22,203 bases of DNA from an uncultured Clostridia bacterium (GTDB lineage Bacteria > Bacillota > Clostridia > Oscillospirales > CAG-272): assembly GCA_937893945.1 (NCBI GenBank), contig CALCTA010000084.1, positions 1 to 22,203 on the forward strand, written 5' to 3'. The translations under genes were made by a program, and so were the position numbers. A model generated the notes under the pieces. That model made no database searches and was not told the DNA's origin. It worked only from the letters and a program-made list of their open reading frames with translations. This document shows positions 6,439 to 13,858 of the stretch, one piece after another. Position 1 is the first letter of the stretch. Each line of letters starts with the position of its first letter.

Positions 6439-7944
6439 TCAGAAATTTCTGCACGCTCTGACGGCTCTGTGCCAACCGTCAAGCAGCTTTGCGCGTGTGT
6501 CTGCGTCTATAGAGGGCTCGAATACGTCGGCGTCTGCGGCAAGAGCGCGAAGCTCATCACGGCTCTCAAAGAAGCCTACCGCAAGTCCCGCAAGATATGC
6601 AGCACCCGTGGCGGTAGCCTCGGGATTTGTCGAGCGAACTACCGAAAGATTTGAAAAATCAGCCTGCATCTGCATAAGCAGCTTGTTTGCCGAAGCTCCG
6701 CCGTCTACCTTGAGGCGCGAGACGTCGCTTGTATAGGGAAGAGATCTCATATCCTCTCTCATAGCGGCAAGGACGTCCTCTGTCTGATAGCAGATAGACT
6801 CAAGTGCCGCTCTTATGATGTGATTTGCTCCCGTACCTCTCGTAAGTCCGAGAATACTTCCGCGCGCGTGCATATCCCAATACGGAGCGCCAAGCCCCGC
6901 AAACGCGGGAACGACGTAGACGCCGCCGTTGTCGGCTACCTTACGCGCGAAATACTCGCTGTCCTTGGATTCATTTATTACTCTGAGCTCGTCGCGAAGC
7001 CACTGCACCACAGCGCCTCCCACGAAAACGCTGCCCTCAAGTGCGTATTCTATAGGCCTACCTGCTTCAGTCGCGGCTATCGTGGTGAGAAGACCGTGCT
7101 TGCTGCTGACGGCATCGTTGCCCGTGTGTGTAAGGAGAAAGCAACCTGTTCCGTAGGTGTTTTTTGCGCTTCCACGCTCAAAGCAACACTGCCCGAAAAG
7201 AGCTGCCTGCTGGTCGCCCGCGATGCCGGAGATAACTATCTCCGAGCCCATACACTCAAAGCTTCCATACACCTCGCTGCTGCTTCTTATCTCGGGGAGC
7301 ATAGAGCGGGGAACTCCAAGAAGTGAGAGCATACCGTCATCCCACTCTCCCGTACGTATATTGCAGAGCATAGTTCTTGAAGCGTTTGTGCGGTCTGTAA
7401 CAAAAACTCTGCCGTCGGTCAGCTTCCAGAGAAGCCATGTATCTACAGTTCCGAACAAAAGGTCTCCTGCTTCTGCGCGCTCTCTTGCGCCCTCGATATT
7501 GTCAAGTATCCATTTGAGCTTAGTGCCGCTGAAATAAGGGTCAAGTCGCAAGCCCGTAGTTTTTCGTATGTATTCTCCCTTGCCATCTTTCTCAAGCTGC
7601 TCGCATATCTCTGATGTGCGGCGGCATTGCCATACGATAGCGTTGCATACAGGCTTGCCCGTATGCCTGTCCCAGACGATAGTCGTCTCACGCTGATTAG
7701 TTATACCGAGAGCGGCGATCTCGTCTGTTGAGATACCGCTTTTTGCGATACATTCAATGAGAGCGGCGTACTGATTTGCATAGATGTCCATAGGATCCTG
7801 CTCGACCCAACCGGGTCTTGCGTATATCTGAGGGATCTCGTGCTGAGCCATAGCTACTATATTTGCCCTTTTATCAAAGAGTATGGCGCGCGCGCTCGTC
7901 GTACCCTCGTCAAGCGCAAGAATATATTTCTTTTTAGCTTCCAT
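6439..7944 (-). CDS. glpK: Glycerol kinase
   Basis: 501 aa, standard length. It phosphorylates glycerol with ATP to sn-glycerol 3-phosphate. FGGY kinase landmarks: D-E-G-T-T-S at 12-17 (ATP phosphate loop), G-I-T-N-Q-R-E-T-T at 80-88 (glycerol contacts R85, E86), I-A-G-D244-Q-Q with the catalytic base, and K-N-T-Y-G-T-G at 261-267. GlpK of many PTS-regulated Firmicutes has a His a few residues before this G-D-Q-Q region that HPr phosphorylates. Here the stretch from 226 to 244 contains no His, so that control is probably absent. First gene of the operon with a lipase-like hydrolase. No glpF or glpD is in the window. AGGAGAT precedes the ATG. Confidence 0.96.
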   Translation of the reverse strand: MEAKKKYILALDEGTTSARAILFDKRANIVAMAQHEIPQIYARPGWVEQDPMDIYANQYAALIECIAKSGISTDEIAALGITNQRETTIVWDRHTGKPVCNAIVWQCRRTSEICEQLEKDGKGEYIRKTTGLRLDPYFSGTKLKWILDNIEGARERAEAGDLLFGTVDTWLLWKLTDGRVFVTDRTNASRTMLCNIRTGEWDDGMLSLLGVPRSMLPEIRSSSEVYGSFECMGSEIVISGIAGDQQAALFGQCCFERGSAKNTYGTGCFLLTHTGNDAVSSKHGLLTTIAATEAGRPIEYALEGSVFVGGAVVQWLRDELRVINESKDSEYFARKVADNGGVYVVPAFAGLGAPYWDMHARGSILGLTRGTGANHIIRAALESICYQTEDVLAAMREDMRSLPYTSDVSRLKVDGGASANKLLMQMQADFSNLSVVRSTNPEATATGAAYLAGLAVGFFESRDELRALAADADVFEPSIDADTRAKLLDGWHRAVRACRNF

Positions 7945-7983
7945 ATACTTATCTCCTTCTTGGGTAAATAATCTTACAAGAAT

Positions 7984-8012
7984 ATTATATCATAATATTT
8001 TCGCTATTGCAA
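7984..8012 (-). promoter_or_regulatory. Sigma-A promoter for glpK operon
   Basis: On the minus strand TTGCAA (8007-8012), 17-nt spacer, TATAAT (7984-7989). Transcription should begin near 7977, about 33 nt before the glpK ATG. It diverges from the ABC operon promoters. The octamer TATTGCAA, containing this -35, recurs at 8048-8055 over the -35 of the plus-strand promoter. Confidence 0.75.
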
Positions 8013-8049
8013 GAGCGAGATTTGTCAGCAAAAAAATAAATTAAAGATA

Positions 8050-8078
8050 TTGCAATGCGTATATAAAAATGTTATAAT
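8050..8078 (+). promoter_or_regulatory. Sigma-A-like promoter upstream of the ABC operon
   Basis: TTGCAA (8050-8055), 17-nt spacer, TATAAT (8073-8078). It lies just before the ECF-type element at 8094 and would start transcripts near 8085. It could supply a basal level under the inducible promoter. The second ECF-type promoter (13783) has no such sigma-A companion. Confidence 0.55.
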
Positions 8079-8093
8079 AATTTTAGAAAAGTG

Positions 8094-8143
8094 TGTAACC
8101 TTTTGAGAAAAAATACGACATATAATATAGAGGCACAAGTGCC
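8094..8143 (+). promoter_or_regulatory. ECF-sigma-type promoter with downstream palindrome, copy 1
   Basis: TGTAAC (8094-8099), 16-nt spacer, CGAC (8116-8119), then AGGCAC-AA-GTGCCT (8131-8144) starting near the expected transcript start. The -35/-10 pair matches what is known for Bacillus SigX/SigM-type ECF sigma factors (TGTAAC and CGAC). An element of identical length and spacing recurs at 13783-13832 before the serpin genes. The shared layout is seen directly; assignment to an ECF sigma is inference from the consensus. Confidence 0.8.
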
Positions 8144-8174
8144 TTCGCCTTTACAAAACCGAAAGGAGATAAAA

Positions 8175-10490
8175 ATGTCTTTACTTAAACTGAGGGATAT
8201 CGGCAAGATATACGTTTCGGAGGGCTCGGTAGCAGTCGGACTTCGCGGCGTCAATCTTGATTTTGATATCGGTGAATTTATTGCCGTAACCGGTAAATCG
8301 GGAAGCGGTAAGACCACGCTTCTCAATATGATAAGCGGTATGGATACCTACGAGGAGGGAGAGCTTTATATAGAGGGAGAGCCTACCTCGCATTACGACC
8401 AGCCCGAATGGGAGAACTACCGTAAGAAGTACATCTCGTTTATTTTTCAGGAATATAACATAATCGACAGCTTTACGGTGCTTCAGAACGTTGAGCTTGC
8501 GCTTTCTTATATCGACTCTCCAAGGGAGAGACGCACGAGAGCGCTTGAGCTTATCGAGCGCGTCGGACTTACAAAGTTCAAGAACCACAAGGGCTCTAAG
8601 CTCTCGGGCGGACAGAAGCAGAGAACTGTAATAGCGCGCGCTCTCGCAAAGGACAGCCCTATAATCCTTGCCGACGAGCCGACGGGAAATCTTGACGCCA
8701 AGACCTCAGAGGAGATAATCGCGCTTCTTGCCGAGATATCCAAGGATAAGCTCGTCATCGTCGTAACTCACACGGCGCAGGAGCTCGAAAAATATGCGAC
8801 GAGAGAGATAAGAATATTCGACGGTACCGTTGAGAGAGACGAGGAGCTTCGCAAGGCAGAAAAGAGATCAACGGTAGTTATAAGTGAGAAAAGCACGAAG
8901 CCGCACAACATCAGGCGCGGAATTGAGCTTGGTTGGCAGAGATTCAGGTCTATGCCTAAGCTTTCGGTCTTTATGTGCGCTCTTATGGTGCTTGCGATAC
9001 TCGGCACCTTCTTCTCAACTCTGCTGTTCTCGGTAGATCTTGAGACAGATTATCCCATTTTCGTTCACAGAGACGGAAGGCTCGTGATCACGCGTCAGGA
9101 CGGAAATCCTATAACCGATGAAGAGCTTAAGACACTTGCAGAGGAGCTTGACGCGAAGGACTTCTGCCATTACGATTATCTCTACGATTCCTCCTTTGGC
9201 GTGAACAACGTATCAGATAGCGGCAAACATAGATTTGCACAGGTCTACGCCTACGTTGACGACGGAAGCGTGCGCGCGACTGTCGGACACTCGCCTGAGA
9301 ATGAGAACGAGGTAATGCTTTCGCTTCCGTTAGAGTGGCTCTTGGTCTATGGCACGTCGCTTGACGAAGAAGACACTATCAAGCTTGGCGGCAGGACCTA
9401 CACTATTTCGGGAGTACACTACTATCTTGATAACACTAAGACAGGTAAGGCGATATTCAGCGAGGAAGGATTTAACGAGTGCGTTGACTCTAATTTTATA
9501 AACGGATATCAGTTTGGATTTCTTTCGGTAACTCCCAAGTTCGAGACCGAGACTGCTCTCTTTGAATACGTGGCGGGCATCTATATAGATGACACGCTTG
9601 GCGAGAACGAGTGCTATTTCACGAGTCCTGACTACAGGGTCATTGAGAATATCAAGGTCGCGGCAAGAAAGGAAAATATAGAAACTGTTGTGCTGACCTT
9701 CGACTTTAACAAAAACAGCCAGACGGGTATGTCTCAGGGCTTTACCTATCCTTACGGCGACGCTAAGATAGAGCTTGACAGATGTAAGGTGGCCACTGAT
9801 AGCAATAACCAGTACGTTGAATACGACTACGGCTACAACGGCGGTATCGTCTACGAGGATGTGATAATCGTTGACAAGTACTACGGCAGCAACGGATACG
9901 TTAATATTTATATCTCCGAGTCTATCGCAAACGCTATGTTTGAGAACCTCAGAGAGCCAAACTATATGCAGGCGTCTCTCTTCTTTGGTAGCGACTCACG
10001 CGCGGAGAAGGCAACAGACGCCCTTCAGGACAAGGGTTATTTCACGATGCTCTCGAGCCACACCTACGAGCGTGGAGAGGACATCATACTCTCGCTCTTT
10101 ATAAACCTATTTATGATAGGATTCTGGCTTACAACGCTTCTTTTCTTGGGACTTTTCCTCTACGTTTGCTCGGCAAGAGCGATAGTTGCCAAGAGAGGAG
10201 ACATTGCGATACTTCGCTCTATGGGAATTGAGAATAAGATCATCAAGATATCTATGTATGCGCAGACGGCAATAGCGATGATACCGTCATTCGTAGTGCT
10301 GTTCTTCACGGCGGTACTGATCTACACGTCGCCGTGGCTCAATCCGATGTTCCCGTTCATGCACGCACATCAATACGCGCTGATACTTCTCGGAATGGTG
10401 CTTATAAACCTCTACATCTCAAGGAAGTATAACAAGAAGATGTTCAAGGAAAGCGTTCGCAAAACTTTGAAGGGAGGAGCTAAGGAATGA
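8175..10490 (+). CDS. ABC transporter, fused ATP-binding and FtsX-type permease (MacB-like)
   Basis: 771 aa from ATG 8175, chosen because GAAAGGAGAT lies just upstream and the next upstream ATG (8091) would precede the ECF-type promoter. N-terminal ATPase: Walker A G40-K-S-G-S-G-K-T, Q-loop Q92, signature L-S-G-G-Q-K-Q-R at 143-150, Walker B I-I-L-A-D-E-P-T at 163-170, H-loop H199. A first membrane helix at about 264-287 is followed by a large extracytoplasmic domain (to about 650) and three C-terminal helices with the FtsX motif R-G-D-I-A-I-L-R-S-M-G. This is the MacB/type VII ABC layout, whose members drive mechanotransmission or export of peptides and lipoproteins rather than import. First gene of the stress-type operon; its TGA overlaps the next ATG (ATGA). 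Confidence 0.92.
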   Translation: MSLLKLRDIGKIYVSEGSVAVGLRGVNLDFDIGEFIAVTGKSGSGKTTLLNMISGMDTYEEGELYIEGEPTSHYDQPEWENYRKKYISFIFQEYNIIDSFTVLQNVELALSYIDSPRERRTRALELIERVGLTKFKNHKGSKLSGGQKQRTVIARALAKDSPIILADEPTGNLDAKTSEEIIALLAEISKDKLVIVVTHTAQELEKYATREIRIFDGTVERDEELRKAEKRSTVVISEKSTKPHNIRRGIELGWQRFRSMPKLSVFMCALMVLAILGTFFSTLLFSVDLETDYPIFVHRDGRLVITRQDGNPITDEELKTLAEELDAKDFCHYDYLYDSSFGVNNVSDSGKHRFAQVYAYVDDGSVRATVGHSPENENEVMLSLPLEWLLVYGTSLDEEDTIKLGGRTYTISGVHYYLDNTKTGKAIFSEEGFNECVDSNFINGYQFGFLSVTPKFETETALFEYVAGIYIDDTLGENECYFTSPDYRVIENIKVAARKENIETVVLTFDFNKNSQTGMSQGFTYPYGDAKIELDRCKVATDSNNQYVEYDYGYNGGIVYEDVIIVDKYYGSNGYVNIYISESIANAMFENLREPNYMQASLFFGSDSRAEKATDALQDKGYFTMLSSHTYERGEDIILSLFINLFMIGFWLTTLLFLGLFLYVCSARAIVAKRGDIAILRSMGIENKIIKISMYAQTAIAMIPSFVVLFFTAVLIYTSPWLNPMFPFMHAHQYALILLGMVLINLYISRKYNKKMFKESVRKTLKGGAKE

Positions 10491-11329
10491 TCAAGATAGA
10501 TAAACTGAATAAATATTACGGCGGCAGAGGCGCAAGTCAGGTCCATGCCGTAAATGACGTTTCTATTACTCTCCCCGATAGCGGAATGGTAGCTATCTTC
10601 GGTAAATCGGGTTGCGGAAAGACGACCTTGCTTAATATGGTGGGCGGTCTTGACAAGGCAAGCTCGGGAGAGGTGCTTATAGACGGCAAGAAGATCTCCC
10701 CTGACTCCGATAGCGCGAGAAACCTTAAGGTCGGATATATATTCCAGAATTACAACCTCTCCGAGAGAATGAACGTTTACGATAACGTTGCGGTCTCTCT
10801 CCGCCTTTGCGGTATGACAGATGAAGCCGAGATAGAGGCAAGAGTTCTTGCGGCGCTCCGCAGCGTTGATATGGAGAAATACCGCAAGCGTCTGCCGACG
10901 GCTCTCTCGGGCGGTCAGCAGCAGAGAGTTGCTATTGCAAGAGCGATAGTAAAGAACCCCTCGCTCATCCTTGCCGACGAGCCTACGGGCAACCTCGACG
11001 AGCAGAACACGGTCATGGTGATGGATCTTCTCAAGTCGCTCTCGCGCGACAGACTCGTGCTTCTCGTTACTCACGAGGCGCATCTTGTTGACAGCTATTG
11101 CGATAAGGTCATAGGTCTCTCGGACGGAAAGATATTTGAGGAGAGGGAAAACAGCGTAACAGAGGGCTACGTTGGCAAGAAGGCAAACGAGGTCTACCTT
11201 GGGGATATGGCGCGCGAGGAGCTTTCAGACGGCGAGCTTACCTTTGAATATTACGGAGACCGCGAAAACAAGCCTACAAAGCTTCGCATCATATCGGCAG
11301 GCTTTACGTTTCGGCAGACGAGGACGTAA
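10487..11329 (+). CDS. Second ABC ATPase-permease, N-terminal part (frameshifted)
   Basis: 280 codons as read. Complete ATPase domain: Walker A G39-K-S-G-C-G-K-T, Q-loop Q87, signature L-S-G-G-Q-Q-Q-R at 140-147, Walker B L-I-L-A-D-E-P-T at 160-167, H-loop H196. The first 270 codons look native. The last 10 (A-G-F-T-F-R-Q-T-R-T) are an out-of-frame tail ending at TAA. Translation in the -1 frame from 11296 continues smoothly (I-S-G-R-L-Y-V-S-A-D) without a stop into the permease gene. The undamaged protein would therefore be a fusion of about 907 aa like its upstream neighbour. The start overlaps the upstream stop by 4 nt, with AGGGAGGAG before it. The ATPase alone may still be made. Confidence 0.88.
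   Translation: MIKIDKLNKYYGGRGASQVHAVNDVSITLPDSGMVAIFGKSGCGKTTLLNMVGGLDKASSGEVLIDGKKISPDSDSARNLKVGYIFQNYNLSERMNVYDNVAVSLRLCGMTDEAEIEARVLAALRSVDMEKYRKRLPTALSGGQQQRVAIARAIVKNPSLILADEPTGNLDEQNTVMVMDLLKSLSRDRLVLLVTHEAHLVDSYCDKVIGLSDGKIFEERENSVTEGYVGKKANEVYLGDMAREELSDGELTFEYYGDRENKPTKLRIISAGFTFRQTRT
11294..11301 (+). other. Apparent 1-nt deletion (frameshift) splitting the second ABC gene
   Basis: The frame used from 10487 and the frame used to 13209 are both open around here. The protein-like signal switches at TCG|GC AGG. Restoring one G (TCG GGC AGG) gives K-L-R-I-I-S-G-R-L-Y-V without a break. The downstream frame has a stop at 11245-11247, so the shift must lie between 11248 and 11329. It may be a real mutation or a sequencing error in a short G run. 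Confidence 0.75.
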
Positions 11330-11547
11330 AGCTCAAGATAGCCGACAAGTCCTCAGAGCTTATAGTTCACGAGGGCAAATACACCGAGAAGCCAAAGAGC
11401 GAGCCGAAAGAGCTTCCAACCGAGCTCAAAGCTCCGATACCCGAGGGCAAGAGCGGACGGCTGTATGACTTTAAGGGTGCGCTCAAGAGCGGATTTAACA
11501 GCAATTTTGCCAAGAAACGCAAGAGAAAGATACTTCTTATACTCACG

Positions 11548-13209
11548 ATGATGTGCTTTGCGGCAATAATCGTATTTGTGGTAGGACTTTTCGGTGCGGC
11601 GATATATAACTTCTCGACGGTTGAGCAGTATTTCAACTCAAACGTAGTGGGCGTTTCTGCAAACGAGATGACCAACGACGAAGCGCGAGAGGTAGTGAGC
11701 AGGGGAGACGCCGAGCTTTTCGTGATCAGCGGAAGCTTCAGCGAATACCGCCCCAACGTTCACGATTATCTCAATTTCTCGTTTGGCAGCTACGATACCG
11801 CATCCTACGGCATCCGCTACGATAACGCAGGCAGCGAGAACGTACAGGCGCTTCCTATCTCTCTGCTTGAGGGCAGAAGACTTCTCGCGGGAAGAGACGA
11901 GATCAAGGCTGAAAATGAGATAATTATTACCTCGGCAGTTGCAGACACCATAATAAAGGCGATGGGCAACTCCAACGTGAACAGCTATGACGATCTCATT
12001 TACTCAAACGTCTCACGCGGCGGCAGATACGGCTATTATTACGACGGTATGGATATGATTTCCCCCGGCGGCAGAGCGCAGAACAGTAAGCTCAAGGTCG
12101 TAGGCGTGGTCTCGGGCTCTGACGAGGAAGCGTTTTACCACGAGTACACCTATCTGCAGAAGACTCTTACCGATCTTTACGGCGTAAACGCGGGATATTT
12201 CTCGGATCTCGAGCATTCGGGCTTTGACCTGCCTGCACTTGAGAGGGGTAGTATATACACCCTTGAGGGCTACACCTACGGCGGCTATGAAAAGACGGTC
12301 ATCGGTGGCGAGAGCTACAAGATAGTTGATACCTACACGGTAGAGATAACCAACGAGCAGCTCAGTAAGTATTGCAAGGATTACTACGGTTACGATCTTA
12401 CCGAGGGCGTTGAAGCTTATCTTAAATATTACTACGGCTTTAATAGCTACGAGGATTGGGCGGCAAGCTACTACGGTAAAGAGGGACTGAGCAAGGAAGA
12501 AGCAAAGAGCCTGCTTGAAGAAGAGTATAAGAGCTTTATGGAGAGGATTAAGGTAGAGTGCCTTAAGAGAGCCGGAAGCAACGTTCCTCAGATCATAATG
12601 ACGCTTGAGGATATGAAGCGCGTGGCTACCTCTTACTCGGTAGGAAAGAGCTCTGAGGGACTTACCTCGGGCATATATCAGGGTGGAACATACGTGTTCT
12701 ATTCAAAGGACGCGAAGGCACTCGGCGAGAAAATGGTGGAGAAATACGGTGAGGACAACGTTACCACGCCAAAGTCCTCGCGCGAGTATCTGAGAGCAGA
12801 GTATTACAGCACCTTCGTATCTCTGACAGTAGTTCTGATAGTAGTAAGTGCGATAATGTCGCTCTGTCTCTACTTCATAATGCGATCCTCGCTTATGGGA
12901 GACATCAAGGAAGTCGGCATAAGCCGTGCTATCGGTGTAAGCAAGCGAAATCTTTCCTACAGATACCTCATTGAGACCTTGATGCTCTTTGTTATGACTA
13001 TCTTCGTAGGCTTCCTGCTCTCAAGCATACTGATGGGAAAACTCACTGATCTTTCGGCAACTATGGGTATGCTGGTCTACTACCCGTGGTGGCTTGGCGT
13101 GATAACTCTCATAGGAATAATCATCATCACCGTGATATGCGGACAGATGCCGATACGCTCGCTTCTTCGCCGCTCGCCTGCGGAGATACTTGCAAAATAC
13201 GATATTTAA
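11548..13209 (+). CDS. Second ABC transporter, FtsX-type permease part (frameshifted)
   Basis: 553 aa from the first in-frame ATG, but the same frame is open and protein-like back to about 11296. No ribosome binding site precedes 11548, so this is the C-terminal part of the broken fusion rather than an independent gene. A basic stretch (K-K-R-K-R-K) leads into helix 1 (T-M-M-C-F-A-A-I-I-V-F-V-V). A long Tyr- and Gly-rich extracytoplasmic domain follows. Three C-terminal helices (about residues 425-448, 480-500, 515-540) carry the FtsX motif K-E-V-G-I-S-R-A-I-G-V. It belongs to the same MacB-like superfamily as the first transporter but is clearly divergent in the outer domain, so the two are not simple copies. 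Confidence 0.85.
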   Translation: MMCFAAIIVFVVGLFGAAIYNFSTVEQYFNSNVVGVSANEMTNDEAREVVSRGDAELFVISGSFSEYRPNVHDYLNFSFGSYDTASYGIRYDNAGSENVQALPISLLEGRRLLAGRDEIKAENEIIITSAVADTIIKAMGNSNVNSYDDLIYSNVSRGGRYGYYYDGMDMISPGGRAQNSKLKVVGVVSGSDEEAFYHEYTYLQKTLTDLYGVNAGYFSDLEHSGFDLPALERGSIYTLEGYTYGGYEKTVIGGESYKIVDTYTVEITNEQLSKYCKDYYGYDLTEGVEAYLKYYYGFNSYEDWAASYYGKEGLSKEEAKSLLEEEYKSFMERIKVECLKRAGSNVPQIIMTLEDMKRVATSYSVGKSSEGLTSGIYQGGTYVFYSKDAKALGEKMVEKYGEDNVTTPKSSREYLRAEYYSTFVSLTVVLIVVSAIMSLCLYFIMRSSLMGDIKEVGISRAIGVSKRNLSYRYLIETLMLFVMTIFVGFLLSSILMGKLTDLSATMGMLVYYPWWLGVITLIGIIIITVICGQMPIRSLLRRSPAEILAKYDI

Positions 13210-13224
13210 CAGAGGAATTTTAAA

Positions 13225-13758
13225 ATGGAACTACAAAAAGGACGCCCTGCGGATACCGCAGGGCGACTTGAAAAGGAAATACGCTCGTACGATCTGCTCG
13301 ATTCTCTTGGAATAGAGTACGACAGGATAGACCACGAGCCCGCAATGACTATGGAGATATGCGAGGAGATAGACAGAGCGCTTGGCGCGACTATATGCAA
13401 AAACCTCTTTCTTTGCAACAGACAGCAGACAGATTTTTACCTATTGATGATGCCCGGCGACAAGCCTTTCAAGACTAAGGACCTCTCATCCCAGATAGGC
13501 TCGTCGCGCCTCTCGTTCGGCACTCCCGAGTATATGGAGCAGCTCGTTGATATAACTCCCGGCTCACTCAGTATCCTCGGACTTATGAACGATAAAGAGG
13601 GAAGAGTGCGCCTGCTTATTGACAAGGACGTGCTCTCGGGCGAGTATATCGGCTGTCATCCGTGTATAAACACCTCGAGCCTCAGAATTAAGACCTCTGA
13701 TATGGTCGATAAGCTTATTCCCGCGCTCAGACACGCGCCCACGCTCGTGGAGCTTTAA
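13225..13758 (+). CDS. ProXp-ala / PrdX-type aminoacyl-tRNA editing protein (YbaK-like)
   Basis: 177 aa, a stand-alone YbaK/ProRS-associated domain. Members known as PrdX or ProXp-ala hydrolyse Ala-tRNA(Pro) made in error by prolyl-tRNA synthetase. Seen: the typical N-terminus M-E-L-Q-K-G-R-P, D-H-E-P-A-M-T-M-E at 36-44, A-T-I-C-K59-N-L-F-L-C, M-P-G-D-K-P-F-K-T-K at 76-85, and G-C-H-P-C-I-N-T-S-S-L at 143-153 (substrate pocket loop). The gene starts 15 nt after the second ABC gene, with AGAGGA upstream, so it probably shares the ECF-type transcript. A translation-fidelity gene behind exporters is unexpected. It may be chance, or may reflect stress-linked mischarging. Confidence 0.88.
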   Translation: MELQKGRPADTAGRLEKEIRSYDLLDSLGIEYDRIDHEPAMTMEICEEIDRALGATICKNLFLCNRQQTDFYLLMMPGDKPFKTKDLSSQIGSSRLSFGTPEYMEQLVDITPGSLSILGLMNDKEGRVRLLIDKDVLSGEYIGCHPCINTSSLRIKTSDMVDKLIPALRHAPTLVEL

Positions 13759-13782
13759 AAATTTAAAAAGTTTTATAAAACG

Positions 13783-13832
13783 TGTAACCTTTCAAGAAAA
13801 TTTACGACATATATAGTGAAGGCACAAATGCC
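13783..13832 (+). promoter_or_regulatory. ECF-sigma-type promoter with downstream palindrome, copy 2
   Basis: TGTAAC (13783-13788), 16-nt spacer, CGAC (13805-13808), then GGCA-CAAA-TGCC (13821-13832). Distances are identical to copy 1: 22 bp from the first base of TGTAAC to CGAC, and 16 bp from CGAC to GGCAC. Many bases between also match (TGTAACCTTT, AGAAAA, TACGACATATA). It lies 26 nt before the serpin ribosome binding region and should drive both serpin genes. Confidence 0.8.
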
Positions 13833-13858
13833 GCATCGAATATTGAGAGGAGAAGAAA

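Noticed and set aside
5794..6654. 286-codon plus-strand open frame
   Set aside because: Antisense to the alpha/beta hydrolase and the end of glpK, without recognisable motifs.
10412..11083. 223-codon minus-strand open frame
   Set aside because: Antisense to the second ABC ATPase domain, which has full Walker A, signature and Walker B motifs.
11260..11300. Programmed -1 ribosomal frameshift as explanation for the split ABC gene
   Set aside because: No X-XXY-YYZ heptamer in the correct frame near the switch point. The nearest A-run (GAAAAC) would need a mismatched P-site, and no strong downstream hairpin is obvious.
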